A stretch of 64,000 nucleotides of DNA from Actinoplanes sp040639655 (GTDB taxonomy: Bacteria; Actinomycetota; Actinomycetes; Mycobacteriales; Micromonosporaceae), in assembly GCF_040639655.1 (NCBI RefSeq), contig NZ_JBFAAI010000036.1:28043-92042 (forward strand), given 5' to 3'. The position numbers were made by a program, and so were the translations under genes. The notes under the pieces are model-generated. The model saw nothing but the letters and a program-made list of their open reading frames with translations. It made no database searches and had not been told where the DNA came from. Every line of letters begins with the position of its first letter. The stretch's first letter is position 1. Below, in pieces: positions 1-8,012 of this stretch.

Positions 1-181
1 GCGGGTCGGCCTGCCAGATCTCCAGGACGGCGTCCGGGACCGGGTGGCCGTCGCCGTCGCGGACGTGCCCGTGCAGACGGATCGCCTTCGGGTGGCTCGG
101 CGGGACCAGCTCGTTCATGGCCGGGTATTCCAGGCCGAGGTGGAAGAAGGGGCCGACGGTCTGGCCGGGGACGGCGCTCAT
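1..181 (-). CDS. pcaG: Protocatechuate 3,4-dioxygenase alpha subunit, 5' part only
   Basis: Reading the minus strand from the ATG at 181 gives a protein beginning MSAVPGQTVGPFFHLGLEYP, the usual start of the alpha subunit of protocatechuate 3,4-dioxygenase; the first 60 residues are present and the gene runs off the left edge. With PcaH the subunit forms the intradiol ring-cleaving enzyme that turns protocatechuate into 3-carboxy-cis,cis-muconate (beta-ketoadipate pathway, cytoplasm). Its ATG overlaps the pcaH stop codon (ATGA), so the two are translationally coupled in the order pcaH-pcaG. The iron ligands are carried by the beta subunit, so none are expected here. The identification rests on the TVGPFF and EIWQADP motifs and on the neighbour. 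Confidence 0.9.
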   Translation of the reverse strand, partial: MSAVPGQTVGPFFHLGLEYPAMNELVPPSHPKAIRLHGHVRDGDGHPVPDAVLEIWQADP

Positions 182-927
182 GGGTTCTCATCCTCGATAT
201 CGGCTTCGAGCGGGGTGCGGTGGGTGCCGGTGAGCACGATGTCCCAGCGGTAACCGGTGCTCCATTCCGGGGTGGTCACGTCGTGGTCGTACCGGGCGAC
301 CAGCAGGTCCCGCGCCTTCGGGTCGGTGATCGACTGGTAGATCGGGTCCAGCGGGAACAGCGGGTCGCCGGGAAAGTACATCTGGGTGACGACCCGCTGG
401 GTGAAGTCGGTGCCGAAGACCGAGAAGTGGATGTGCGCGGGCCGCCACGCGTTGATGTGGTTCCGCCACGGGTACGGGCCCGGCTTGATCGTCTGGAAGC
501 GGTACGTCCCGTCCGTTCCGGTGAGCATCCGGCCGACCCCGGTGAAGTTCGGGTCGTGCGGCGCCGGGTGCTGGTCCCGCTGGTGCCGGTACCGGCCCGC
601 GGCGTTCGCCTGCCACACCTCGACCAGCTGATTCGCGACCGGGCGGCCGTCGCCGTCGAGGACCCGCCCGGTGACCACGATCCGCTCCCCGATCGGGGTG
701 CCGGAGTGCTGGATGGTCAGGTCGGCCTCGTCGTCGGCGACGTCCCGGTGCCCGAAGACCGGCGCCCACAGCTCGACGGCCTCCGGGTCGATCAGGTGGG
801 CCGGCTGCTTGGGATGCCGCAGCACGCTGCTGCGGTACGGGGCGTAGTCGATCCTCGGCTGCGGACCGCCGGGCTGCTGGGCGGCCGCCTCGATCTCCCG
901 GTTGATGTCAGCTTGTGACAACTCCAT
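178..927 (-). CDS. pcaH: Protocatechuate 3,4-dioxygenase beta subunit
   Basis: The 249-residue product is the iron-binding beta subunit of the intradiol dioxygenase that opens protocatechuate. The four Fe(III) ligands expected for the family can be read: Tyr113 (GRY), Tyr152 (PGPYPW) and His165/His167 (AHIHFS). The N-terminal extension with the YRSSVLRHP motif is also typical of PcaH. I start at the ATG at 927, preceded by GGAG; the frame stays open upstream, but that part overlaps the divergent regulator and looks non-coding. The gene is followed by pcaG with a 4-bp overlap and lies back to back with an IclR regulator. A 15-bp inverted repeat (978-992) sits in the shared promoter region and is the likely control site. 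Confidence 0.95.
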   Translation of the reverse strand: MELSQADINREIEAAAQQPGGPQPRIDYAPYRSSVLRHPKQPAHLIDPEAVELWAPVFGHRDVADDEADLTIQHSGTPIGERIVVTGRVLDGDGRPVANQLVEVWQANAAGRYRHQRDQHPAPHDPNFTGVGRMLTGTDGTYRFQTIKPGPYPWRNHINAWRPAHIHFSVFGTDFTQRVVTQMYFPGDPLFPLDPIYQSITDPKARDLLVARYDHDVTTPEWSTGYRWDIVLTGTHRTPLEADIEDENP

Positions 928-977
928 GTTCACGCTCCGGACGCTAGGCGGTCGTACCGGCTTCGGCGATAAAGTTC

Positions 978-992
978 TTCCACTGGATGGAA
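978..992. promoter_or_regulatory. Operator-like inverted repeat, copy 1
   Basis: TTCCACTGGATGGAA is a perfect inverted repeat (TTCCA, 5 bp, TGGAA) between the divergent pcaH and iclR genes. Its reverse complement matches the sequence at 1734-1748 in 14 of 15 positions. It lies only 10 bp before the regulator's start codon. I infer the binding site of the adjacent IclR protein. Confidence 0.6.
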
Positions 993-1002
993 GGAGTCTC
1001 CG

Positions 1003-1752
1003 GTGGGCGCCACCGTCACCTCGCGTGCGCTGGACATTCTCGGTGCCTTCGACGGGGAGCATCGCAGCCTCTCCCTGACCGAACTGGCCCGCCGCGCCGG
1101 ACTGCCGCTGGCGACCGCGCATCGCCTGGTCGGCGAACTGCAGCGGTGGGGCGCGCTGGCCCGCGAACCCGGCGGCGAATACGTGATCGGCCGCCGGATC
1201 TGGCAACTCGGCCTGCTCGCCCCGGTGCAGAGCGGCCTGCGCCAGGCCGCATCACCATTTTTGCATGATCTGTACGGGACCACGCTGGCCACGGTCCACC
1301 TGGCGGTGCGGGACGCGCTCGAGGTGCTGTACGTCGAACGCCTGGCCGGGCACGTGTCGGTGCCCGTGGTGAGCCGGGTCGGGTCACGGCTGCCGATGCA
1401 CGCGACCGGGGTCGGGAAGGTGCTGCTCGCCTACGCCCCCGAGGAGGTTCGCCTGGAGGTCCTGCAGAACCTGACCAGGATCACCGCCTACACCGTCACG
1501 CAGCCGGCCCGCCTGCTCGAACAGCTGCGCCGGGTCCGGGCCGAGGGGTACGCCACCACCGGTGAGGAGATGAGCCTCGGCGCCTGCTCGGTGGCCGTGC
1601 CGGTCCGTAACGGCGACACCGTGGTGGCGGCCCTCGGGATGGTGGTGCCCGACCTGCGCCGGCAGCTGCCCCGCCTCGTCTCGGCGCTGCAGGTGGCCGC
1701 CCACGGGATCAGCCGCACCCTGGCCGGCCCCGCTTCCGTCCAGTGGAAATAG
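1003..1752 (+). CDS. IclR-family regulator of the pca/pob genes
   Basis: A 249-residue IclR-type regulator: winged helix-turn-helix in about the first 70 residues (LSLTELARRAGLPLATAHRL), then the GAF-like effector domain, with GSRLPMHATGVGKVLLAY as the family's characteristic segment. Members next to pca and pob genes usually respond to protocatechuate, 4-hydroxybenzoate or beta-ketoadipate. The GTG start at 1003 follows AAGGAG at suitable distance. The gene is divergent from pcaHG and upstream of pobA, and one operator-like repeat lies on each side of it, which suggests it controls all three transcripts including its own. The effector cannot be read from sequence. Confidence 0.88.
   Translation: MGATVTSRALDILGAFDGEHRSLSLTELARRAGLPLATAHRLVGELQRWGALAREPGGEYVIGRRIWQLGLLAPVQSGLRQAASPFLHDLYGTTLATVHLAVRDALEVLYVERLAGHVSVPVVSRVGSRLPMHATGVGKVLLAYAPEEVRLEVLQNLTRITAYTVTQPARLLEQLRRVRAEGYATTGEEMSLGACSVAVPVRNGDTVVAALGMVVPDLRRQLPRLVSALQVAAHGISRTLAGPASVQWK
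1734..1748. promoter_or_regulatory. Operator-like inverted repeat, copy 2
   Basis: TTCCGTCCAGTGGAA overlaps the last codons of the iclR gene and lies 45 bp before the pobA start. It equals the reverse complement of the repeat at 978-992 except for one base. The pairing of two such sites around one IclR gene supports a common regulator for pcaHG and pobA. Confidence 0.55.
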
Positions 1753-1793
1753 GGTCTTGTGTCCCGGCGGCCCCCTGCCCAAGTCTGAACGGC

Positions 1794-2960
1794 ATGCGTA
1801 CCCAGGTCGCCATCATCGGCGCCGGCCCGGCCGGTCTGCTTCTCTCCCACCTCCTCGCTCAGGGCGGGGTCGAGTCCGTCGTTCTGGAGACCCGCTCGGA
1901 GGAGTACGTCGCGGCACGGATCCGGGCCGGCATCCTGGAGCACTCGAGCGTCGAACTGCTCGCGGCGGCCGGACTCGGATCCCGGATCCGGGCCGAGGGT
2001 GACGAGCACCGGGGCATCTACCTGCAGTGGCCGGGCGAGCGGCACCACCTGGACTTCGTCGACCTGACCGGGCGCAGTGTGTGGGTGTACGGCCAGACCG
2101 AGGTGCAGAAGGATCTGATCGCGGCCCGTCGCGCGGGTGGCCAGGAGATTCATTACGAGGTCGCCGACGTGGCCCTGCACGACGTGGATTCCTCTCCCTA
2201 CGTCACCTTCACCGACAGCGAAGGACATCATCGGCGGCTGGAGGCTGCCGCTGTCGCCGGGTGCGACGGCTCCTTCGGGCCCAGCCGGCACGCCGTCCCC
2301 GCCGATCAGGCCTTCGAGCGCGTGTACCCGTACTCCTGGTTCGGGATCCTTGCCGATGTCGCCCCGTCCACCGACGAGCTGATCTACGCCTGGCACCCGG
2401 ACGGGTTCGCCCTGCACTCGATGCGCTCGGCCAGCGTGAGCCGCCTCTACCTGCAGGTTCCCAACGGCACCGATCCGCAGTCGTGGTCCGACGACCGAAT
2501 CTGGGACGAACTCTCGAAGCGTCTCGGGCACGGGCAGAACGGCTGGAAGCTGAACCCCGGGCCGATCACCGACCGGAGCGTGCTGCCGATGCGCAGTTAC
2601 GTGCGGACGCCGATGCGGCACGGCAACCTGTTCCTCGCCGGCGACGCCGCGCACATCGTGCCGCCGACCGGTGCCAAGGGCCTCAACCTCGCGATCGCCG
2701 ACGTGGCACTGCTCAGCCGGGCACTGATCTCCAAGATCAAGGACCACGATCCGTCGTACGCCGACGCGTACTCCGGTGACGCGCAGCGCCGGGTCTGGCG
2801 GTGCACGCACTTCTCCTGGTGGATGACGACCATGCTGCACGCCTCGGGCGATCCGTTCGACGCCGAGCTGCAGCTCTCCCAGTTACGGTGGGTCGCCGGC
2901 AGCCGGGCGGGTGCCACCGGACTCGCCGAGAACTACGCCGGGCTGCCCATCGGGTACTGA
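1794..2960 (+). CDS. pobA: 4-Hydroxybenzoate 3-monooxygenase
   Basis: The 388-residue flavoprotein hydroxylates 4-hydroxybenzoate to protocatechuate with NAD(P)H and O2, feeding the PcaGH reaction next door. An N-terminal Rossmann FAD motif (GAGPAGLLLSHLL), the EYVAARIRAGILE segment typical of PobA, the central DG-type region (VAGCDGSFGPSR) and the second FAD motif (AGDAAHIVPPTGAKGLNLA) are all visible, and the length agrees with the family (about 390). I start at ATG 1794; the frame is open upstream, but that part overlaps the regulator and is not conserved-looking. No clear ribosome binding site is seen. Its 3' end overlaps the convergent membrane-protein gene by 78 bp. Confidence 0.95.
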   Translation: MRTQVAIIGAGPAGLLLSHLLAQGGVESVVLETRSEEYVAARIRAGILEHSSVELLAAAGLGSRIRAEGDEHRGIYLQWPGERHHLDFVDLTGRSVWVYGQTEVQKDLIAARRAGGQEIHYEVADVALHDVDSSPYVTFTDSEGHHRRLEAAAVAGCDGSFGPSRHAVPADQAFERVYPYSWFGILADVAPSTDELIYAWHPDGFALHSMRSASVSRLYLQVPNGTDPQSWSDDRIWDELSKRLGHGQNGWKLNPGPITDRSVLPMRSYVRTPMRHGNLFLAGDAAHIVPPTGAKGLNLAIADVALLSRALISKIKDHDPSYADAYSGDAQRRVWRCTHFSWWMTTMLHASGDPFDAELQLSQLRWVAGSRAGATGLAENYAGLPIGY

Positions 2961-3512
2961 CGCCCCGTCCGGCGGGTTGGTGGCCTCGATCGTCGGAGGC
3001 GGCGGCCCGTGGTCGACCGCCTCCCGATAGGTGCCGGTCGGCAGGGTGGACGGGCTGGCGCCGGGCGGGACCTGACCGTTCGGCGCGGCCGGCTCCCGCG
3101 CCAGCAGACCCTTGGCAAGCGACGCGCCGGTCGCCAGGAAGGCGACGTTGAGGGCGCTCTCCCAGTCGAACGTGGTGACGTCGAAGGCTCCGGCCACCAT
3201 CGAACCGGACAGCGACGCGAGGAAGGTCTTGGCCAGCCGGGTCAGCAGGTCGGGCCAGAACGCCAGGTTCGTCAGCCGGGAGAGGTACTGCACGGCGGTG
3301 AGCATCAGCGACGCGACGAACGCGCTGACCGCCAGGGTCAGCGAATACCGCCACGGCAGGTCGATGACCGAGCCGACACCGCCGGCCAGCAACGTCGCGA
3401 GGAACACCTGGCCGGCCGACCAGCCGGCCCGCTCCACGAAATCCAGGACGACCGCACGCCACTTCGGGACAACCTGCGCCATGCCATCGACGTTCCCCGT
3501 TCTGAAGATCAT
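2883..3512 (-). CDS. Membrane protein with two holin-like repeat units
   Basis: This 209-residue protein has about four hydrophobic segments in its first 140 residues and a Pro/Gly-rich tail. The membrane part looks duplicated: a unit of W-R-x-x-x-x-D/R followed by two helices appears around residues 17-75 and again around 82-140 (TFLASL, DWESALNVAFLATGASLAK). The second unit resembles the phage r1t-type holin family that is also found as chromosomal genes in actinobacteria; its cellular role there is unknown. The ATG at 3512 overlaps the stop of the upstream nucleotidyltransferase gene (ATGA); a second ATG at 3482 is possible. The tail end overlaps pobA by 78 bp on the other strand, so the true 3' end could be shorter in function. 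Confidence 0.65.
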   Translation of the reverse strand: MIFRTGNVDGMAQVVPKWRAVVLDFVERAGWSAGQVFLATLLAGGVGSVIDLPWRYSLTLAVSAFVASLMLTAVQYLSRLTNLAFWPDLLTRLAKTFLASLSGSMVAGAFDVTTFDWESALNVAFLATGASLAKGLLAREPAAPNGQVPPGASPSTLPTGTYREAVDHGPPPPTIEATNPPDGASVPDGQPGVVLGESGGTRPAAGDPP

Positions 3513-4273
3513 CGATAATCGCCCGAACGTATCAGTTCCCGGAGCGCGTCGCCGATCCCCGGCGGCACCTGGTAACGCTTGCTCAGCCAGGCGAACGTGA
3601 ATCGGGCCGCCGCCACGTTCCCGGCGTACCCGGGGACCATCGAGGCGAGCGGCAGCACCTCCACCGGGTAGGCCCGTTCCACCCGCCGGGCCGGTTCGAA
3701 CGGATCCCGGTACGGCGGCTCGCCGCCGCCCAGCCGGAGCAGCGCGATCACCCCGTCGACCGCGCGGTGCTGGATCATCCGGGTAGCGGCCAGCCGTTCG
3801 CCGCGCAGCTCCCGGTGCAGCCCGGAGTAGAGGCTGACCAGCGCGTCGTTGAGGTGGTACTCCTCGGTGTCGAACGGTGGCCGGGGCACCGGCGCGCCCG
3901 AGGTGGCCAGGTCGGCGGGCGCGTCCGGCCGGCGCCAGATCGTCCGGGCCCCGGCGAACGGCAACCTTGCCAGTTCGGCGGCGGTCAGGACCGTGTACTC
4001 GACGAACACGCCGTCGGCATAGAGGGCGCGCCGTCCACCGCGCCGGTGGGCGAACAGGTAGGTGACCGGCGCCGGTTCCTCGAGCCAATCGGTCCGGTCC
4101 AGGTAACGCCACGCCGCCCCGTCCTCGACGATCACGAAGAAGTCGAGGTCGGAGTGCTCGTCGAGGCGGGCCGGCTGGGCCCCGCACGAGCCGAGGCCGA
4201 GCAACGCCACCGTGTCGTCCCGGGCCTTGAGCACCTCGGCGAGTTCGTCCAGCCTGCGCATGACGGGTCTCAT
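3509..4273 (-). CDS. Nucleotidyltransferase-fold protein
   Basis: The 254-residue product carries the nucleotidyltransferase signature: GLGSCGAQ at residues 26-33, followed by HSDLDFFVIV with the two acidic metal ligands. The arrangement resembles aminoglycoside 6-adenylyltransferases and related minor nucleotidyltransferases, with a helical C-terminal half (residues 130-250). A role in antibiotic modification is possible but cannot be claimed from the motif alone. It precedes the holin-like gene with a 4-bp overlap, so both probably share one transcript starting in the 80-bp gap before the divergent reductase gene at 4354. Confidence 0.7.
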   Translation of the reverse strand: MRPVMRRLDELAEVLKARDDTVALLGLGSCGAQPARLDEHSDLDFFVIVEDGAAWRYLDRTDWLEEPAPVTYLFAHRRGGRRALYADGVFVEYTVLTAAELARLPFAGARTIWRRPDAPADLATSGAPVPRPPFDTEEYHLNDALVSLYSGLHRELRGERLAATRMIQHRAVDGVIALLRLGGGEPPYRDPFEPARRVERAYPVEVLPLASMVPGYAGNVAAARFTFAWLSKRYQVPPGIGDALRELIRSGDYR

Positions 4274-4353
4274 CGCACCTCCCCTCCCCTGAGCATCACC
4301 GATCCGGGCCCTCCACCCAAGACCCCGGGGCCGCCGGGTGCGAGGATCGGCCG

Positions 4354-4932
4354 GTGAGCCGGGTTCATGTCGTGTACGCGCATCCGTCGCCGCACAGCTT
4401 CACCCGCGAGGTGCTCGACGCTTTTCTGAGCGGCGTGGCGTCGTACACCCTGTCGGATCTGTATGCGTCGGGTTTCCCGGCGGTGATGACGGCGGCCGAG
4501 TACGCCCGCGCCCCGGACGATCCGGTTCCCGCCGACGTGGCCACCGAGCAGGCGTCCCTTGCGGCGGCCGAGGTGTGGGCGTTCGTCTACCCGGTGTGGT
4601 GGGCGGACTGCCCGGCCGTGCTCAAAGGCTGGTTCGACCGGGTGTGGACGACGGGGTGGGCGTACCGGCCGATGCGCCTGCGGCCGGTACGGCGGGCGAT
4701 CGTGCTGTGCACCGCCGGTTACGAGATCGCCGACCTGGAGGCGACCGGCCACTACCAGGCGATGCGCGCGGTCATGCTCGGTGACCGCATCGGCGGGCGC
4801 GCCGAGTCCTCGGAGTTCGTGCTGCTCGGCGGCTCGGTGCTGGCCGGCACTGATCGGGACGGATGGGCCGCCCGTAAGGCCGCCCACCTGGAGCACGCCG
4901 CCGAACTCGGCCGTTCCACCCGCGCCGGCTAG
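4354..4932 (+). CDS. Flavodoxin-fold NAD(P)H oxidoreductase
   Basis: The 192-residue protein belongs to the NAD(P)H:quinone reductase/KefF-MdaB flavodoxin-like group. The N-terminal YAHPSPHSF motif binds the FMN/FAD phosphate, and FVYPVWWADCPAVLKGWFDRVW is the characteristic active-site segment; I see both in the right order and spacing. It probably carries out two-electron reduction of quinones or other electrophiles in the cytoplasm. The GTG at 4354 is the start that begins exactly at the fold's first strand (SRVHVVYAH). It is divergent from the nucleotidyltransferase gene and ends against a small convergent open frame. Confidence 0.85.
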   Translation: MSRVHVVYAHPSPHSFTREVLDAFLSGVASYTLSDLYASGFPAVMTAAEYARAPDDPVPADVATEQASLAAAEVWAFVYPVWWADCPAVLKGWFDRVWTTGWAYRPMRLRPVRRAIVLCTAGYEIADLEATGHYQAMRAVMLGDRIGGRAESSEFVLLGGSVLAGTDRDGWAARKAAHLEHAAELGRSTRAG

Positions 4933-5165
4933 GAACAGCCGGCGCCGGCGCGGGGGACGGTCGGCAGGATGGTCCGGCTGCGGCCTGGCCGTGGGTAGGC
5001 ACTGGCAACGGAAGCCAGGCGGGCAACGGGGTCGCGCTGCTTCCGCCAGTGGCCGTAGAGGGCACCACGCCGCCAGAGCCGGTCAACCTCACGGATTGTC
5101 TCGGGATCGACGTCGCCGGGCGGAGCGTCCGCCAGGGGGTCGAGGACCGATCGCACGGTGCACAT
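4929..5165 (-). CDS. Small hypothetical protein (doubtful)
   Basis: A 78-residue frame begins MCTVRSVLDPLADAPPGDVD and has a central charged helix (ETIREVDRLWRRGALYGHWRKQ). Third codon positions are about 80 percent G or C, as in real genes here, and the frame fills an otherwise empty gap between the reductase and the Uma2 gene. I do not recognise the family and see no strong ribosome binding site. It may be a short unknown protein or chance. Confidence 0.3.
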   Translation of the reverse strand: MCTVRSVLDPLADAPPGDVDPETIREVDRLWRRGALYGHWRKQRDPVARLASVASAYPRPGRSRTILPTVPRAGAGCS

Positions 5166-5277
5166 GTCGATCCCGTCCGGCGGCCGTCGGGCAGGTATCG
5201 TGGTCGGCACGAAGGGCTGTGGCCGGCTTCGGGAATCGCAGAGGGGGCACGGTGAGCGCTCAAGCCTCGGCGCGAAG

Positions 5278-5799
5278 ATGCCGGCGCACGTGACCCTGGA
5301 CGACGTCGCCAGCATGGCAGCTGCCGACGAGAACCACCGATACGAGCTGAGTCCCGAGGGAGTGCTTTCGATCAGGCCCCCCGCGGACCCGGAACACACG
5401 TTGCTGGTGATGCGCCTGATTCTCTGGCTCGCCGGTCACGGCTACGAAGCCGAACAGCTCGCCGCCGACTGCGGCATCGACGTCGGCGGTGGCCGCGTTC
5501 CCGACCTGACTGTGTGGGCCAAAGGCATGCCCCCGCGTCGCGCCCGCTCAAGCTACGCGGGCACGTCCGGGCTGCTCCTCGCCGTCGAAGTCGTCTCCGG
5601 CGGGTCCGAGGTCACTGACAGGATCATCAAGAAGGCCGAGTACGCCAAAGCCGGCATTCCACGCTACTGGGTCGTCGAGCGCGACGGTGGAGCGACCGTA
5701 CACCGGCACGTTTTGAACGACGTCGGCGAGTACGAACCCGATCCTGCGGGGCCTCAGCCTCTCACCTGGCTCCTGACCTCCAGCCCTGACATGGAATGA
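5278..5799 (+). CDS. Uma2-family (DUF820) putative endonuclease
   Basis: The 173-residue product fits the Uma2/DUF820 family, a PD-(D/E)XK restriction-endonuclease-like fold common in actinobacteria. The pattern is visible: ENHRYELSPEGVLSIRPP near the N-terminus, VPDLTVW with the catalytic Asp, LAVEVVSGGSE with the E-x-x-S core, KKAEYAKAGIPRYWVVER with the conserved Lys and Tyr. The family's substrate and biological role are not established. I start at ATG 5278, where similarity to the family begins; an upstream GTG in the same frame would add 40 residues of uncharacteristic sequence. It appears to be a single-gene transcript. Confidence 0.8.
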   Translation: MPAHVTLDDVASMAAADENHRYELSPEGVLSIRPPADPEHTLLVMRLILWLAGHGYEAEQLAADCGIDVGGGRVPDLTVWAKGMPPRRARSSYAGTSGLLLAVEVVSGGSEVTDRIIKKAEYAKAGIPRYWVVERDGGATVHRHVLNDVGEYEPDPAGPQPLTWLLTSSPDME

Positions 5800-6047
5800 A
5801 TTGATTTTCGCTGCCGCGGAGCTGGTCTGTAGCCGCCGCGTGGGTCCGGTGCACCAAACCTCGCCGCCGAGTCCGTTTCGAATCATTTTGATCTAACTTC
5901 CCGGCCCGCGCGGCGGCAGGCCCGCGTTGAATTTGTCCTACTTGTGGCGAAGCCCGGGAAGTAGTGGAGATCGCGCTGCTTCGCCTTGCCTGTCCGCCTG
6001 TCGACACCTGGGCTCTCTCGCCGGAGCGCACCTCGTAGCCCGTGTCA
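5800..6047. other. Non-coding gap after the Uma2 gene
   Basis: About 250 bp of somewhat lower GC with no credible reading frame. A stretch around 5875-5905 (TTTCGAATCATTTTGATCTAAC) is AT-rich for this genome. I see no RNA gene or repeat here; the only clear element is the terminator that follows. Confidence 0.5.
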
Positions 6048-6081
6048 GCCGCCTGCCCGGTCGGTCGGCCGGGCAGGCGGC
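6048..6081 (-). terminator. Stem-loop terminator of the X-Pro peptidase gene
   Basis: A perfect 13-bp stem (6048-6060 with 6069-6081) and an 8-nt loop lie 13 bp past the stop codon of the minus-strand gene. There is no T tract, which is usual for actinobacterial terminators. Confidence 0.7.
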
Positions 6082-6094
6082 TGGTGGCGGCTCG

Positions 6095-7906
6095 TCAGGA
6101 CCGGTAGCGCAGGGTGAGCGAGAAGGTTCCCTCGCCGACGCCGGTGAGCGTGCGGGTGTACTGCCTCAGGTAGGTGTCGAGGAACGGCGACCGGTCACCC
6201 TGGGCCGGCACATCGAGCCGGGGGTCCTGCAGCGCGAGGTTCAGCCGGGCGCGGGTGATCTCGATCGTGTTGCCGCTCGGGGTGTCGCGCCAGCTCCCGC
6301 TGCCGATCGTTCCGATCTGCACACCCAGTTGGTGGCCCGCCTCGAGGGTCCAGTCCGTGGATTTCAGGTCGAACGCGACGCGGCCCGCTCGTTCGATCAG
6401 CGCCACGTTCTCGTCGAACATCACCGCGGTGCCGTCCGGGGCGACGTCCCACAGCCGCACCATGACGTTGCCCAGCGCGCTCGCGTGCAACGTGATCCGC
6501 GGGGTGGCAGTGATCCGCAGCCGGGACTCGACCGGCGTGGACCAGGTGAAAAAGCTGTGCGTGTCGGCGGCCGCCGGCGTCGGCGCGAGACCCTTGGCGG
6601 CAGGCGGAGCGGGATCCGTGTAGTGCTCCATGTCCCACTTCTGGCCGGCGGGCGCGGCCAGTGCCGAGGCGATGCCGTCGTCGACGTACTGTCCGTCGGC
6701 CAGGTTCGCGCTGGTGTAGGAGGACGGCGCCGGCCACGTCGGCTGTGCGCGCCACGCGCCGCTGTTGTCCTCGATGGCGTAGGCGGGGTCACGCACCGCC
6801 GGCCGGGCGCCCAGCAGGTAGCGGTCGTAGAAGCGCATGACCTCGTCGAAGAACCCGGCGCGGCCCATGAGCAGCTGGCCCTGATCGTTGGTCTCGTTGC
6901 CGCGGACGTGCTCCCACTGCCCCAGCCAGCCCCGCTCGACGCCGTGGTGGTTGTCGAGGAACTGCTGCATGTCCTCGGGCTTGGTGTTGTTCTCGATGAA
7001 GCCCTGCGTGACGAAGAGCGGGGTGTTCGTGCCCCTGGCCTGGGCGGCGAGGTTGCGGGCGCGCCAGTAGGGCGAGTCGAGATCGGGATTGTTGTTGTTC
7101 GTGAGGTTGTCGGCGAGGCACTCGGGGTGGCTCTGCTCGTACGCCGCGTTGGCCCGGTAGCGGCTGGTGTCGTCGGGCAGCGGCGCCATCGTGGCGATGC
7201 CGTTGTAGGCGTTCGGAGTACCGGTCACGTTGGGACGGGGAACCCCGTTGCTGAACAGGTAGTTGTACATGTTCCACACCGGCTCCTGCGCCACGACGGC
7301 TTTCAGGGCCGGCAGGCGCAGATTGTTGCCGATGAGCCCGGTGACGGCGTCGTACGACTTGCCGTACATGCCCACCTTGCCCGTCGACCATGGTCGGGTC
7401 GCGGCCCACTGGATCGCGGCCTTGACGTCGGCCTGCTCCCCCGGGCCCGCCCAGTCGAGGCAGCCGGTGCTTCCGCCGAAGCCACGCAGGTCGACCATGA
7501 CGTAGGTGTAGCCGCGGGCGAAGAGGCCGGTGCCGCTGGTGAAGTCCGCGAACCGGCTGGACGGGCCGGTACGGGTCCACCCCTCCGGTCCGGTCTGGCC
7601 GGCGTGGCTGAAGTACGAGCCGACGGCGAGGATCACCGGCGTCCGGGCGCGCGACGGCAGGTGCGCCGGCCGCAGGACGTCGGCGTGGAGCTCGACGCCG
7701 CTGTTGTCGGCGGACGGGAAGTAGGCTTCCGTCCACACCGCGCCCTCCGGTACGCGGGGGTTCTCCTCGTGGGTGACCCCCGGCGGCGAGTCATGGGTGA
7801 CCGCCGGTGGCGAGGCAGCGACGGCGGTCACCGGACTCCCTACCGCGAGAGCGGCAACCGTGATCAGTGCGCCGGCAGCGGCTGCCGCCCGTCTGCGTGA
7901 ACTCAT
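6095..7906 (-). CDS. Secreted X-Pro dipeptidyl-peptidase (S15/CocE type)
   Basis: The 603-residue protein starts with a signal peptide (RRR, then a hydrophobic stretch and AVAASPPA), so it is exported. An alpha/beta-hydrolase core follows, with the S15 family features VDLRGFGGSTG and the nucleophile in GMYGKSYDA (Ser184); the last 200 residues form the beta-sandwich domain typical of CocE/X-Pro peptidases. Such enzymes release X-Pro dipeptides or hydrolyse related acyl bonds outside the cell. The ATG at 7906 follows GGAGG closely; an ATG five codons upstream would place that GGAGG inside the gene. It is divergent from an M6 metalloprotease, and the 106-bp gap must hold both promoters. Confidence 0.85.
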   Translation of the reverse strand: MSSRRRAAAAAGALITVAALAVGSPVTAVAASPPAVTHDSPPGVTHEENPRVPEGAVWTEAYFPSADNSGVELHADVLRPAHLPSRARTPVILAVGSYFSHAGQTGPEGWTRTGPSSRFADFTSGTGLFARGYTYVMVDLRGFGGSTGCLDWAGPGEQADVKAAIQWAATRPWSTGKVGMYGKSYDAVTGLIGNNLRLPALKAVVAQEPVWNMYNYLFSNGVPRPNVTGTPNAYNGIATMAPLPDDTSRYRANAAYEQSHPECLADNLTNNNNPDLDSPYWRARNLAAQARGTNTPLFVTQGFIENNTKPEDMQQFLDNHHGVERGWLGQWEHVRGNETNDQGQLLMGRAGFFDEVMRFYDRYLLGARPAVRDPAYAIEDNSGAWRAQPTWPAPSSYTSANLADGQYVDDGIASALAAPAGQKWDMEHYTDPAPPAAKGLAPTPAAADTHSFFTWSTPVESRLRITATPRITLHASALGNVMVRLWDVAPDGTAVMFDENVALIERAGRVAFDLKSTDWTLEAGHQLGVQIGTIGSGSWRDTPSGNTIEITRARLNLALQDPRLDVPAQGDRSPFLDTYLRQYTRTLTGVGEGTFSLTLRYRS

Positions 7907-8012
7907 CCGACCTCCGAACATCGAACATCATCTGTGCCGCCCCTGACGCTAGCGTGCCGGCGTGCCGGATCGGCCCATTGAGAGGCGTCGATTCATTTGC
8001 CAGGATGGCGCC

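Noticed and set aside
1488..2840. A 450-codon minus-strand frame across iclR and pobA
   Set aside because: Both plus-strand genes are clear family members; the antisense frame has no recognisable domain.
3509..4273. Aminoglycoside resistance enzyme
   Set aside because: Only the general nucleotidyltransferase motif is visible; specific substrate-binding signatures cannot be read, so no resistance function is claimed.
2883..4273. Prophage remnant
   Set aside because: A holin-like membrane protein is present, but no integrase, structural, lysin or attachment-site sequence is nearby.
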